Shown piece by piece: positions 1-12,600 of a stretch of DNA of 64,000 nucleotides; the stretch's first letter is position 1, and each line of letters opens with the position of its first letter. The position numbers and the translations under genes are program-made. The notes below the pieces were generated by a model. The model had not been told where the DNA came from and ran no database searches. It saw only the letters and a program-made list of their open reading frames with translations. This DNA is from Orthonyx spaldingii. Lineage: Eukaryota > Chordata > Aves > Passeriformes > Orthonychidae. The stretch spans positions 538,419-602,418 of the forward strand of contig VZTJ01000242.1 in NCBI GenBank assembly GCA_013397795.1. Reading direction: 5' to 3'.

Positions 1-3000
1 TTTTCTGTGACAAAGTACTACAGATCACACTTGCTTCTACATTTTCACAGGAGTCTGGGATCATTCTTGAAAGCTATCTGGTAAAGACATCACCCAATTA
101 CCTTTTTTCTCCCCAAGTCAAAAAATGTCAAAAATATTTTATGTGCAAGTGCATAAAAATGTAACATTGTTCAATTCATCCAGAATATCAAACAAAGGAG
201 AAAAACTAAAAATACTATTAAATGAACAGGTGCTTTAAAATAAACTGAAAGAAGGACATTTTATAGATGTAATAAAAACCCACTATAATTCTGTATAATG
301 AAAATTCTCAAGACCTCTACTTGACAAACCTTAACTTCTGCATTCTAGTTTCAAAAAAACTGTTTGCTTTTATTTCTATTAGAAGTAGGAGAAAAAACTG
401 CCACAACTAGTAGTAGTAAATACGATGCTTAAATCAACTACCAAGCAATTACAGTGAAATTATGAAGAAGAAGTTAAAATTTTTAATGATTTTCTGGACA
501 TAAAGGGCTGCAGAACTATTTAAAGTCTGAAGTATCATTAAAAGAAGGGACTGGTGCTGCTAGAAACATAGCAATCAAAATCTATAAATAACAGTCAGGA
601 AGCAGATGCTAACACTGCCTGCACTGGTCTTCAGAAAATTCATGAACTTGGTAATCAGTTTCTATATTCAGCCACAGCGGAGAAAAAAAGCATTACAAAT
701 GAGAAGCACTTCAGAGAAATCTTTAGATGTGAACGGAAACAATTTGAAGGAAAAAAACTCTGAAGCCATTAACAGGAGAGCTTATCTTAATTACTTTTAA
801 AATACCTGCATTTTATCCTATAACTTGAGCTTAGAAAAGGCGTTTTAGCTTTTCAACCAGAAAAACCATGATTCAGGATTCTACTCTCACCATCAGAAGA
901 CTAGGGCTTCAAAATTCTTTCAGAAGTGGACCCTGCACACAGATTTGCAATATGGAGATGCACAGGTCACAAAATACTTAGATTCAGAGATATTTTAGCA
1001 TAAGTGATACTCATAACTCACACAGAAGGCCCTTTAAGATCAACACACAGCATTTAAAAACAATCCATTTCTCCCCCAAAACCTAGGCATTCTACTGGAA
1101 AGGGGATGAAAGACAGAGATGAATGTTTGGAACACATCCGCATTACACACAGCACCAGATTTATACACTGCTCCTTTCACCTTTTCCAGGCTCTGTATTT
1201 GACTAAGCAGTGACCTGAAAAAATCCCCCACCATATCATTCTACAACAGCCCTGAGACTGGTAAAAATGTTGATCAGAACCAAGTCATTGCTTTCACGTG
1301 TGTCTGGAATGAAGGTACATACGAACTAAACCTAAATATTTCAAGCTTTCTTTGGAACTTGAACAGAGCTAGCAAAGCCCCCCTGACTGATGAGATATAC
1401 ATCCAGCAATTCAGTCACCTATGGAACAGGAATGAAGACAAAATGACAAAAATGTATACATGAAGGTACACATGAATACAAAGTCATGTCTGCCTCAACC
1501 AGAATTACTACTGGCTACACTTCATAAGACATACTTAAGCTTTCCACATTTTCAGATGTATCTCAGGTAGGAATACGATCACAGACCAGCCTGGGATGGA
1601 GAATCCAGTATTTTTTATTTCTATCTGCCCCAGCCCTGAAAAACCACACAAACCTGGAAAACATTGCTGAAAACCTCATTTGTGTATTATCAACTTGAAG
1701 CAGATGATCTGAGGGTGGTGAGACACTAGAATGGGTTGCCCAGACAAGCTGTGGATGCCCCCTCCCTGGAAGTGTTCAAGATCAGGTTAGACAGAGCTCT
1801 GGGCAATCTGGTCCAGTGTAAGGTATCCTGTGCATGGAAGGGATTTGGAATTGGATGATCTTTCAGATCCCTTCCAACCCAGACCATTCTATCCTTCTGT
1901 GATTCTTTGAGACTATCCACCTGGAGAAGAAATGTGTCATCTATTGTCATTGCTCTCCATGCTACTGAAGTGGAATATATGTAAATTTTATGCAGGTCTA
2001 CAAAAGTCATAGTTAGATTTCCACTGTTTACTAAAATTAGAAAAACTGGTAACAAGATGAAAAACAAGTTTATCTTTCTTAGTCGTATTTGTCATTGCAC
2101 ACCAAGTACATGTGAGATTTCTACAGAATACACTGGAGTATTAATTATTATTTCAAGGCTATATTCTTCTTCTTTTTCTAAGAAAAAGAACACCAAATCA
2201 GAAATTAGAGAAATAAAATTATAACCTGGTATAATTTGAGTAAACAATATTAGCAACCTTACTTTTAAGAATTTCGATTTAAATCTACACGCAGGAATTA
2301 CAGCACATATCTGCACAGAGTGCAAAATTAATCTTTGCTCAGGAATACTGAATTTTCTGAATTGTAAGAAATATAGCTGTTACTAAATGCTTCTTCAAGT
2401 CACAAAGTTTGCTTTTTATCTTGATGGAGCATATCATCATATCATTAATGTACTTGCAATACTTTGTCACACACTTAGAAAAAAGGTACTAAATCCCCAA
2501 GCACGATTCTAAGAAACACAGATTGAGGAAGGACTGTACTGCACAGAGGCTGCACTATTGAATGGAGTGAATGAGCAGTGAAGCTCATAGTGAACATCAG
2601 AGACCTTTGAAAAATGTGACTAACAAGCAGTAGGAAAAACAGCTAGAAGTTGATTTTATGGTGTGACTGACAGCTCTTGGCACACTTTCACAGTGGAAGA
2701 AAAGACACTGCAAATTCTATTTCCTTGGAATTACCTGTGTTCTATTCAACACAATAATAAAAGTCATCAAGTAACTTACAGAAGATAACTCCTCGCACTG
2801 AGAACACTTCGAGAACTTCAAAGATTTTAAGAAATTCTATTTCTTAAACTTAAAAAGTAGAAAAGACAGATTAAATTGGCTCCCTCTGTTGCATTTTCAA
2901 AACAATTTAAAAAAAAACCCAAACACTAGTAATACCAATATAAGAAAAGCTATACTGGCAAAGTATATTCTTCTTAGAGCATTATTGTCTGTTGTATATG

Positions 3001-3391
3001 GGAAAGGACAGATCATCAGTGTCCTTTGTGCATGTTGTTGTAAAATACTATACATCTTGCTTTAATTGCAATTGTGAAACATAACTGTGTAACACCATAA
3101 GATTTGTATACAGCATAACTGTTTCCGATCTCACAAAGTCAACTGCAAAATATTATACAGTATTTAAAACATTTCTTCAAATTATGTCAAAATAAGCACT
3201 TTTAGATCTTCATCAGTCAGTATAATGCCACAGTGAAAACAGTACATGTCAATAACAATTTTAAACTATTCAAATTACATTACAAATAAGAATTTCTTCA
3301 AGCACATACAGAGAAAACGTAACAAAATTTTAACTGACAGTATACAATGAAAAACACAACATTTTGAACTTTAATTAATGCATGTGCTCAC
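1..3391 (-). other. PIGG: PIGG intron 8 (partial) with one CR1 fragment
   Basis: This is AT-rich, non-coding sequence downstream of the exon 8 donor on the minus strand. It would be the 5' part of PIGG intron 8. I looked for the next conserved PIGG segment, the membrane region that follows exon 8 in mammals, and did not find it on the minus strand, so exon 9 must lie beyond position 1. The only recognisable element is the CR1 3' end at 1708-1909. The open frames here are short and unconvincing. Confidence 0.7.
1708..1909 (+). repeat. CR1 LINE 3'-end fragment
   Basis: The sequence matches the familiar avian CR1 3' terminus: a 'gggttgcccaga' start, a 'ccctccctggaagtgttcaa' block, 'gatcccttccaaccc', and an end in the 'attct...gtgattctttga' octamer-like tail. 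It is 5'-truncated to about 200 bases, as most CR1 copies are. It is inserted antisense to PIGG in intron 8. It codes for nothing intact. Confidence 0.85.
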
Positions 3392-3673
3392 CTTTGGTGG
3401 AAGTCTGGAATTCTCAAAGATCTTTGCAACAGCAGATAAAATACCACACATGAGTGCAGAAATCAGCATCATCACTCCAACTGCTGTTAACCAGGACATA
3501 CTGCAGAAATAGCACAAGCTTTCTGCCGATGTGCATACAATGACATGAACAGCACACAGCATCAGACACATCAAGTAAAACAGCAGAGAGAATAGTGGAG
3601 GGGAGAGGGGCACTTCAAATTCTGCCCGGTTGCTCAGGGCTTTTGGGACACTGAGCAAAAGCAGCAGCAGAAC
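3392..3673 (-). CDS. PIGG: PIGG exon 8 (first C-terminal membrane segments)
   Basis: This exon of 282 nt encodes residues 446-539, phase 0 at both ends. The acceptor AG is at 3675-3674 and the donor GT at 3391-3390. It opens with a run of seven leucines, then a short loop beginning 'SVPKAL', then two or three hydrophobic spans separated by '[11 protein letters not shown]'. That pattern and spacing match the PIGG segment after the catalytic domain. These helices sit in the ER membrane. Confidence 0.95.
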
Positions 3674-6600
3674 CTAGAAAGAAAATAGAGGAGTAATACT
3701 TCAAAAATTGGGGTTAGCTAAAACATACAGTACGAATTCACACACAAAATCATGCTGTTGTCACTCATGTCACTCTGCTAGTATGCATACTTCATTAAGA
3801 AAAACCTGTGAAGAATTATATTGCATTTTTTCCTCCGGTAAGATATTACCATATAAATGGGAGAACCCAATACTGTCTTTTCATTTATTAAGGGCTTGAA
3901 CATGCAAGTTCCCAAGTTTAATAAATCATCATTTGCCTCCTCATCTGTGGTAACCAATGGTATGTATGACCTTCATTCCCTGTAAAAGTGCTTGAACTCC
4001 CACTATCAAAACAGTTCCTAAACAAACAAATTTGACCCATTGTTTGTCACCTGTAAATGCCTGGAGCTAATACACTCTGTCAAAGGCAATTTATTTCCTA
4101 TATGAGAAATACATATGTACAAGATCCTGCTCAGCTAAATAGCTTCCCAAACCAGGGGAAATTCTCATACTATCACACAAGTGTATGCTGAATTTCAAGC
4201 TTACAAATTCTCCCAGTATTTACATTTGGTACCTCTCTTCATCTTAATTTAATGTATTAGTTTTACTATCACTTTGCTCTGACCTGCACACAGATCAGGC
4301 AGAATTTCAAGCTTTCTCTGATGTAACTGTAGCAGCAGAGATGAACAATACCATGAAACTTTCCACTACTCATATAAAAACCTTTACAAAAAACTGGGAA
4401 ACTTCAGCTACATGCTAAAATGCTTTGCAAACTGCAGAGATGGAGCCAGGACTAGACTGACCTCAATTAGCTTGTGCTAGGGCAAGATTAAAACAAATCA
4501 AAAATATATCAGACCATTGTGAGCCTGTAATCTTTCACTGTCACTTGCAAAGACCTATGCCTAAAATTTTTCTCACACTACAGTGAGACATAGTAAAGTA
4601 GACCAAAAAAACATCAAATGCTTGGCAGTAGTATGCTGCTTCTTCATATTCTACTTCATATTTCATTTGGTTATGAAATTATGCAATTTTGAATATTACA
4701 CTGGCTTAAGTCTTACATTTCAGCCCAGCACTTAAAATTAAAACTAAGACAGTTCTAATGGCAGGAAAATGCTCAAACTGTAGATATCTACCAAACTATA
4801 TTTAGGTCTTTTGAGCAAATGCACTGTTATCAGTTCATGTCCCAGGGGTATTCTCCTCATCTGAAATACAGGATAATTGGCATTTATAGTATAGTGTAGT
4901 TTGAAGCGACATGTGAGTTTTCCTACTCTTATTTATTCTGTGAAGAAGGAAAATCAACATCAAGACAAAAACATTTTGGAAAGCAAAACAGTTTCTTGAG
5001 TATTGCACCAGAGAAAAGAAAAAACTCCAGCCATTCTGCTGGAGTCTTACAGTGATGCTGAGTATACACTTCTCAACAGAAATTTCTGTGGTTAGTAGCT
5101 GCATATTTCTTTGATGAAGGTTGATTGCGTATAACACCTAAGATTTGTTTTCTAGAAATAGTAAGCATCTACAACTGCATTCTAGTAAAAAAAAACCGTG
5201 CAGTGCTTCAGACCTAAAGTACCTGTCAATAGCTTGAATGCATAGATTCTGAAAACAAAGGAACAAAGAAAGATAAGCACTTTCAGCTTTGCACTGAACT
5301 TTGTCCACCTCCAGACCTTCCATCTGTAGAGCAAGAACAGAACCTACCATCTCATCTACCCAAGGGCACCGTGGAACTCATTTGTGTGAACTGATCAGCA
5401 GAGTGGCAAACCCCACTGAGCAGTCTACCAGAAAGTCATTTTAGAAGTACTCTGTATGCAGAGAGCAGTGCATGGGAGACAAGGCACAGAGCCCTGCCAG
5501 GACAAAGGAAACTCAAATATCAGCTAGCTGCTCACACTTTGTTATCAGTTCCAAGGACTGAACACAAACAGAGCTATAGCAAGTACAGTCTTGTACAGAA
5601 CTATACACATTCAAGGACTAAGTTAAGCTTCTGGTAGGTACTTCCATCCTATGGAACAATGTTAGGAAGGTTGACAATCTTGTCATCAAAAAGGTCAGTG
5701 CAAACTTTGGCACTTCAGTATCCAGACATGGTGTCATGGTATCCCTTCTGAAGGTTCTCAAAGCATTCATATTTCCAAGCTTTTGAGACTAATTCCAGCA
5801 CTTCAGTTTTGCCCAAAACATCAGTTGGAGAGATCCACTTAAAATTAAAGATATGGTACATCTTATCCTTATAACTACAGGAGATATGAAGAGGCAATTC
5901 TACAGCAAGTATTTATTTCAGGGCTCTAAATCTATCAGTACAAAGAACAATTCTTGGAACTGTGAAAATTGTCCATATAAGGTACTTTCTGTTTGGAGCA
6001 GCTATATTCAACACTAGATAAAGAGGAACAGCTAAGAATTTACTTGTCAGACTTTTTTTCTCCTAATGCAGTAAAGCTACACAAAAATAGAAGGCTAACT
6101 GATATGGGAATAATTTAAGTTGTAGCACATCTGCATATCTACCGTAACTAGCTACATTCAAACATATCAAAAACACTCTTGAATCATTTTAAAGGCCAGA
6201 TTTTATTTTAAAAAGAGTATTAATCTCATCCAAGCAGAATGTCAGCCAACCCTAAGAATCCATACTCAGCAATTTTAAAGACCATTAAGTGTATATATTA
6301 CACATCCAAAACCAAGATACTTCTACTTTTGTGCACTTAACTTTTGCACAGACACATCTACTTTCGTACCTCCATAATGATCACAGTCCCCACCATCATT
6401 GAATACATGTCATATTGCGCCACTTGTTTGCTTAATGAAGAACTCAAAGTCTTGAGGGCCTCCAAGTATTGCTTCAGGACCTTCTTGCCAAGATTTAAGA
6501 GTATTTCTGAATTATTCCCCTCTAAATACAGTTTGATCCAATTACCATGGGATTTTTCTGCTATCTTAAAATGTTCATATCCAGGATCTGGAGAGAAAGG

Positions 6601-9600
6601 GAGAAAAGAAAAGAAGCAATAGGATCCATGAACAAAGAAAGATTACCTAGAGATGTGATTACACTTTTATATTTGCTTGTATAATGTATAAAAATATATA
6701 ATTGCTATGGTGGTTAAAACTTTTTTCACAGGTACAAAACTACATTATCTTCCTGCAACACCACTTACTTGGAATAAAAGTAATTAATTCTAACCTAATA
6801 AACTGTCAAGACTTCTAACAATTTACAAACTTATTAAAATAACCATTCATTTTTACAAAGGGTTTCCAGGACAAACAATTCAAATGCTTCAGATAATGGG
6901 GGGGGATGAAGGAAGCAATGTTTTCCACTGGAACTACTCATTTTCCAGAACACATTGTATAAGCTAAGCGGGAAATCATCGAATAGCCAATGTCTAGGAA
7001 GACACCAAAGGAGACAACACACACATTTCATCCGTTGGTAGTGCAGGCTGGATGAGTCAATGGTGAGGTCGTCTGAGAACTGAATGACTGGCATCGCTCA
7101 GAAGGTTTCAGTCAGCAGTGTAAAGTCTATCTAGTTGGAGGCCTGTTAGTGCCAGAGTGCCCCAAGAGTCCACATTGGGTCCACGGTAGTTTAACTTGGA
7201 TGAAGAAACAGAGGCCTCCTCAGCAAGTTCCCTAATGACACAAACCTGGGAGGAGTGGCCAATACCCCAGAAGGATGTGCAGCCCTTCAAAACTTGACAG
7301 GCTGGACAGACGACAAGAGAAGAATCATCTGAAATTCAACAGAGGCAAGTGCAGGGTCCTGCACCTAGGTAGGAATAAGCCCAGGCACCAGCACAGGCTG
7401 GGGGTGACCTGCTGGAAAGCAGCTCTGAGGAGAAGCACCTGGGGTCCTGGTGGACAACAAGCTGCCCATAAGCCAGCAGTGTGTCCTGGGGGCCAAAAAG
7501 GCCAATAGGATCCTGGGGTGCATTAGGAAGAGCATTGCCAGCAGGTCGAGAGAGCTGATCCTGTGCCTCTATTCAGCCCTGCAGAGGCACATCTGGAGTG
7601 CTGTGTCCAGTTCTGGGCTCCTCAGTACAAGAGACACATGGAGCTCCTGGAGCAGGTCCAGTGGAGGGCAACAATGATCAAGGGACTGGAGCATCTCTTC
7701 TGTGAGGAAAGGCTGAGTAAATTGGGCCTGCTCAGCTTCGAGAAGAGACAACTGAGAGGGGACCTCAGCAATGTCTCTAAGTATCTGAAGGGAGGGTGTC
7801 AAGAGGTTGGAGCCAGGCTCTTCTCAACGGTGCCCAGCAACAGGCACATGTCTACCTGTTGACAAGAGGCAACAGGCAGAAAGTGGAACACAGGAAGTTC
7901 TACCTAAACATGAGGAAGAACTTCTTTAGTCTGTGGGTGGCAAAGCACTGGAACAGGTTGTATGGAGAGGTTGCAGAGCCCTTCTCTCAAGATACACAAA
8001 AGTTGTCCGGACACATTCCTGAGTAATGTGCTGTGGGTAGGCTGGACTAGATAACTTGCAGTGATCCATTCCTACTCTACCTAATCTGCGATTCTGCTTT
8101 TCAAATATTGGTCATTGAATATACTACACATTCACAACACAAATTCAGTTGATAACACATGGAAAGCAAGAGCGTAACTTTCAGAAACTCGTATCTCACT
8201 GGACATTATGCTATGCATGAATATTCACATTTATCTACATTTTTTTTCAAAAAACAAATGTTTAATTTCACTTCACACTAATAGTACTTTCTATTTCCAT
8301 ACAATTTGACTTGAAAGGTAATGGTAACTTAAGTACAAAAGGTCAATTTGGAAATTTTTATAGAACTTGCAGTTCTGCCCTTCTTAGCTGAAAGCAGGGT
8401 GAAACATTTGCTATACAGTTTCAGACAAGAAAGGTTAAAACAATGACTGAAATAACTTTAGTGTCACAAAGACTTAAGTTACAGCTCTTTTTCACTGCTT
8501 GTAGAGGAATAGTATATTTCACTTGGAAAAAACCCACTTTATTTTTTGTTAAGCCTTTTCAGTGAAAGTACATTATTAAATCCAGAAACATTTTAAATTT
8601 TATTTCAAGTGAATGACAATGAAGTATTTCTATTCAAAATTCTTGTACAGATATGAGAGAATTGTGCTTATTATTTGTAAGTCTTTTATCATACAAGACA
8701 CTTTGTCATCTACTGTAGGCTGAATTCAAAGTGAGAATTTTAAAAGGCAATGTTTAACTCAGAATGTCCAGTCTGTTCTCCCAAGACTTCTAGCAGACTC
8801 CAAGGCATGCTGATTCTGCTATGCAGGGGGCTTACAGGATCTGCTAGAAAGTACAATCCAGCCAGCAGCAAACACTTGTATGTCAAGATAGCTGCCAGTG
8901 CACATAGAGGATTTAAATTTCTTCCTGCAATTCTTTGAACTTCCCTGTAAAGTTTTTCTTCCAGTATATTGGAAATAAATATTCATACACTTGAGGACAT
9001 CCATAAAGGATCATCTAAAATGAGCTTCAACCAAACTGAGATTTGACATGACACTTTTTCATTATACAGAACCCTGAAATGAGTTTAAGCTGTATTTTGA
9101 AACATAAATAAATTCCCTCCACATCTTCTGCTCCTGTTCTGCTCCTTTTTCATGCTTCTTGACTAGTCTCTCTCTTCATTCCTTTTAGCATTTTTATTTC
9201 ATTCTCATCTACTTCTTTCCATGCTAATTGCCCGCCAAAACCATTGTGTCCATGTTATGAAAGATGACTTTTAGTCAAACCCTTATGAGCGAACGATTTA
9301 AAGACCTTGCAGACAGGAACAAAGTACCATGATTGTCAAATTTCATTTGAGAACTCCAGTTATATTGGTTCAGTGGCACATTTATATGCAGGCAGTATAA
9401 ATTAAGAAGGGTCATGGACATTAAATTGTTGGAAAAGCATTTTGGTAACAGGCAGGTAATACTGGCAAGTCACTCCCACACAGGATGCTCATAAGATAAG
9501 TCAAACCTGAAGCAAAATCCAAAGCGAGCTTGCCCAGCTGCACATTTCCCAAAGCACTGGCAGTGTTTTAGTTGCATAGTATTACATTAGCAATTCGTAC

Positions 9601-12600
9601 TTCATCCTCACTCCCATCTTATCACAACCAGATGGATAAACTATGCAAGCATCTGTTTGACAACAATTTCACTTAGTTCCAGTCACAGGCAGCAATCATT
9701 CAAAAAGAGCTATAAGAAAAGAATGCATAATGTAAAAGTGACTTCTCCAGTTTCAATATATAAATGTCCCAGTACAAGTCAAATTATTTCAATCTAATAA
9801 AAGTTCGGGATCAGTCCCAAATTGAAAAGCTTGCACTCATTTTAATAACAACACCCACCCTGCTCTCAAAGACGACTCTTCATTCCACTGTAACATGTCT
9901 TTCAAAGAAACAGTCCTAGTTTATCATTCAACTACATGTTCAGAAGTTCAGAATATGAGGGAAGCATTGCTAGATACCTAGAGCTGCCTGTCTTACACTG
10001 AAGCATGAACTTGTCCAAAAACCCAAAGTGTGTTTTTATATACTTCTTCTTTCAGCTTCTTAACTTTCGCCAGCTGTTTTTATTCTCTTTTTTCCAGACT
10101 TTTTCTTTAGCTGATGTATCCACATCTATCACAAGAAAACCTCATGCCTCATGTTATAATTTATTAGCACGTTTCAAAAAAGATATGTTTAAAATAATAA
10201 AGCCCTTAGTCAAGCTTCAAGTTTCTCATGTAAAATTTAATTTACTTGAAGACGGGTTTAACTGTAAGGATTCTTTTGTACCTCAACAGAGCAAAGCCCA
10301 AGTCCCATTAAATGTTGTACCACCTCTTAGTTTGAAAACACATGTTTATATGAATGAACACTGGGGTAAAAAAAGTTACTGACCTGCCTTCACTCTGCTC
10401 TTTATTAACAGATATATCTAAAACACAGTTGAAGATGAAAAGAAATTTTTGTGTACTGTTATGGTTTGTTCTTAACATTGGAGCAGCTGAATTCAGTGAA
10501 CTCCATGGCTACTTTATGAAACAGCTTGTAAAGGTCATTCTGCCTTTCCATCTGACTGCAATTCAACTCAGCTGACATCTGACTTCATCTCATGTTAAGT
10601 AAACTAATATTGCACCAAAAATTAATGTACATATTATGTTATAGCTTACAATGGGTGAATCTTTTCCTGCTATGACTGAGTCACAAACCTCATGGTCCCA
10701 GCAGCTGGTGCTCTAAGCCCTGTGCTGTAAATTACAACAACGGACAGGAATGCCATGTTTTCCCATTCGGTAGAGCTTACTGGTTTTCACCTCAGGAGTT
10801 GAAAATATATTTTTTTAAAAAACAGCAAGCCTTATGCTATCCTCACAAGTATTTTCAAGTATATCTTTCACTTCAAACTGAAGTTCCCATCATAGGCATT
10901 TCTCTTAGCATTCAACTGAAATGTAATGATCCACTAGTTGTTACTAGATGAGAATCTGCATTGGAAAGCTTGAGACTGCAGCAGCAAATATGAGTGAAGT
11001 TCAACTGAGCAAATGTGAGTGATGTCCAACTGATTCCAATTATCTTCTGGGGTTTCTTTCCCTCAAAAAACCTGGCAGCAGACCTTGTCTGTGGAATTCA
11101 GAAATTATATAGTCTAAGAGCTGTCAGCACAACTCTGATGAGTGTTCAGATGTTCTACAAATAAAGATCAAAAGGCTCTGAGCAGTGGGAGCTAAAGAAG
11201 ATTGCTCAGATCTGTGTCCAGTCAGGTCTTGAATGTTTCCAGGTATGAATTCTCCACAGCCTCTCTTGCCAACTCATTCCAGCGTTTGACAAACCTTACC
11301 TAAAAAGGTTTCCTCGAAATTTTTTGTGGGGACCACCAATTAGACCCTGGTTCTATCTTGTTTATTCCCTCCCATCATGTATTACCTATATTGATAAGAC
11401 CTCTGCTGAACAGTTCTAGCACCCTTAGCCCCTCCTTGTATGACAGACAATCAGTTGTATGACAGCTCCAATCCCTTCACCTTCATGGTCATGCACTGCA
11501 CTCACAACATTATATCCACTACATTATTGTACTGAGGAGCCCAGAAACAGACCCGAGACTCCTGAAGTCAGTTCACCACAGCTGATACAAGAGGAAGGAC
11601 TGCCCTGCTGATGACTGTCCTCCTAATGCCACCTTGGATGCTATTGCCCTTCCTTTCACAAGGGTGCTCTGCTGCCTGATGCTCAACTTGGTGTCCCCAG
11701 TCACCCCTCGGTGGTTCTTCACCAAGATGTTTCCAGTCAGTCAATATCCAATCTGTACTGGTACAATGGGATTACTTCTTCCCAGGTGTAGGATTTGGCT
11801 CTTCCCCTTGCTGAACCTTAAGAGGTTCCTGTCAGCACATTTCTCCAGCCTGTCAAGGTGCCTCTGAATGGCAGCAGACCCACCTACTGCATTCAAGCAC
11901 TTCTCCCAGGTTTCTATTGTGTCTTTCCCTTGCTGAGTGGCCACTTTGTCCCCATTCAGATCACTGATGAAGATGTTAAATAGTTCTGGTCTGAGTCAAG
12001 CCCTGTGGTTGACCACAACTGACCAGCCTTCAGGGGGACTTTGTGCTGCTGATCATATTCACATGAACCCAAGAGCTGAGCCACTTTTCAGTCCATCTCA
12101 CTGTCCAGTTATCTAGCCTGAAATGCAACAGGATGGTTGAAGTATCATATGAGCACCATGGATGGTGAACATAGGACTTTCTCCAGTTGTCTGAAAACCT
12201 AAAAATTCCTTACAATCAGACTACCGGCACTAGACACCCATAACAATGCTGCCCATGTTGGTCTGTGCACCAATCCTGAGCCAGAAGTTCTCAACTATTT
12301 CATCATCCAGTCCCAGGCACAGCTCCATGCCTGTCACCACTCTCTCACATAAAGATGAATTCACCCCCCTCACATTCCCAAGTTACAATCTTAGAATTGT
12401 AGAAGTCTTCAGGCTGGAATGTGGCTTTAAAGATTATCTTGCTCACCCCAGCACTGTTATTGGAGACATCTTTCACTAAAACACCAGTTATTAGTGGTTT
12501 CCAATTAGATATTAAGCCAGTGACTTTACAGACACGGCCATGCAACCAATTTCTTATTCATTACAGAGTCCATTTGTCAAACCGTATCACTCTAACAACA

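Noticed and set aside
7275..8026. Chain of open frames on the plus strand (basic and Leu-rich peptides)
   Set aside because: They are broken reverse-transcriptase and 3' UTR frames of a truncated CR1, not a host gene.
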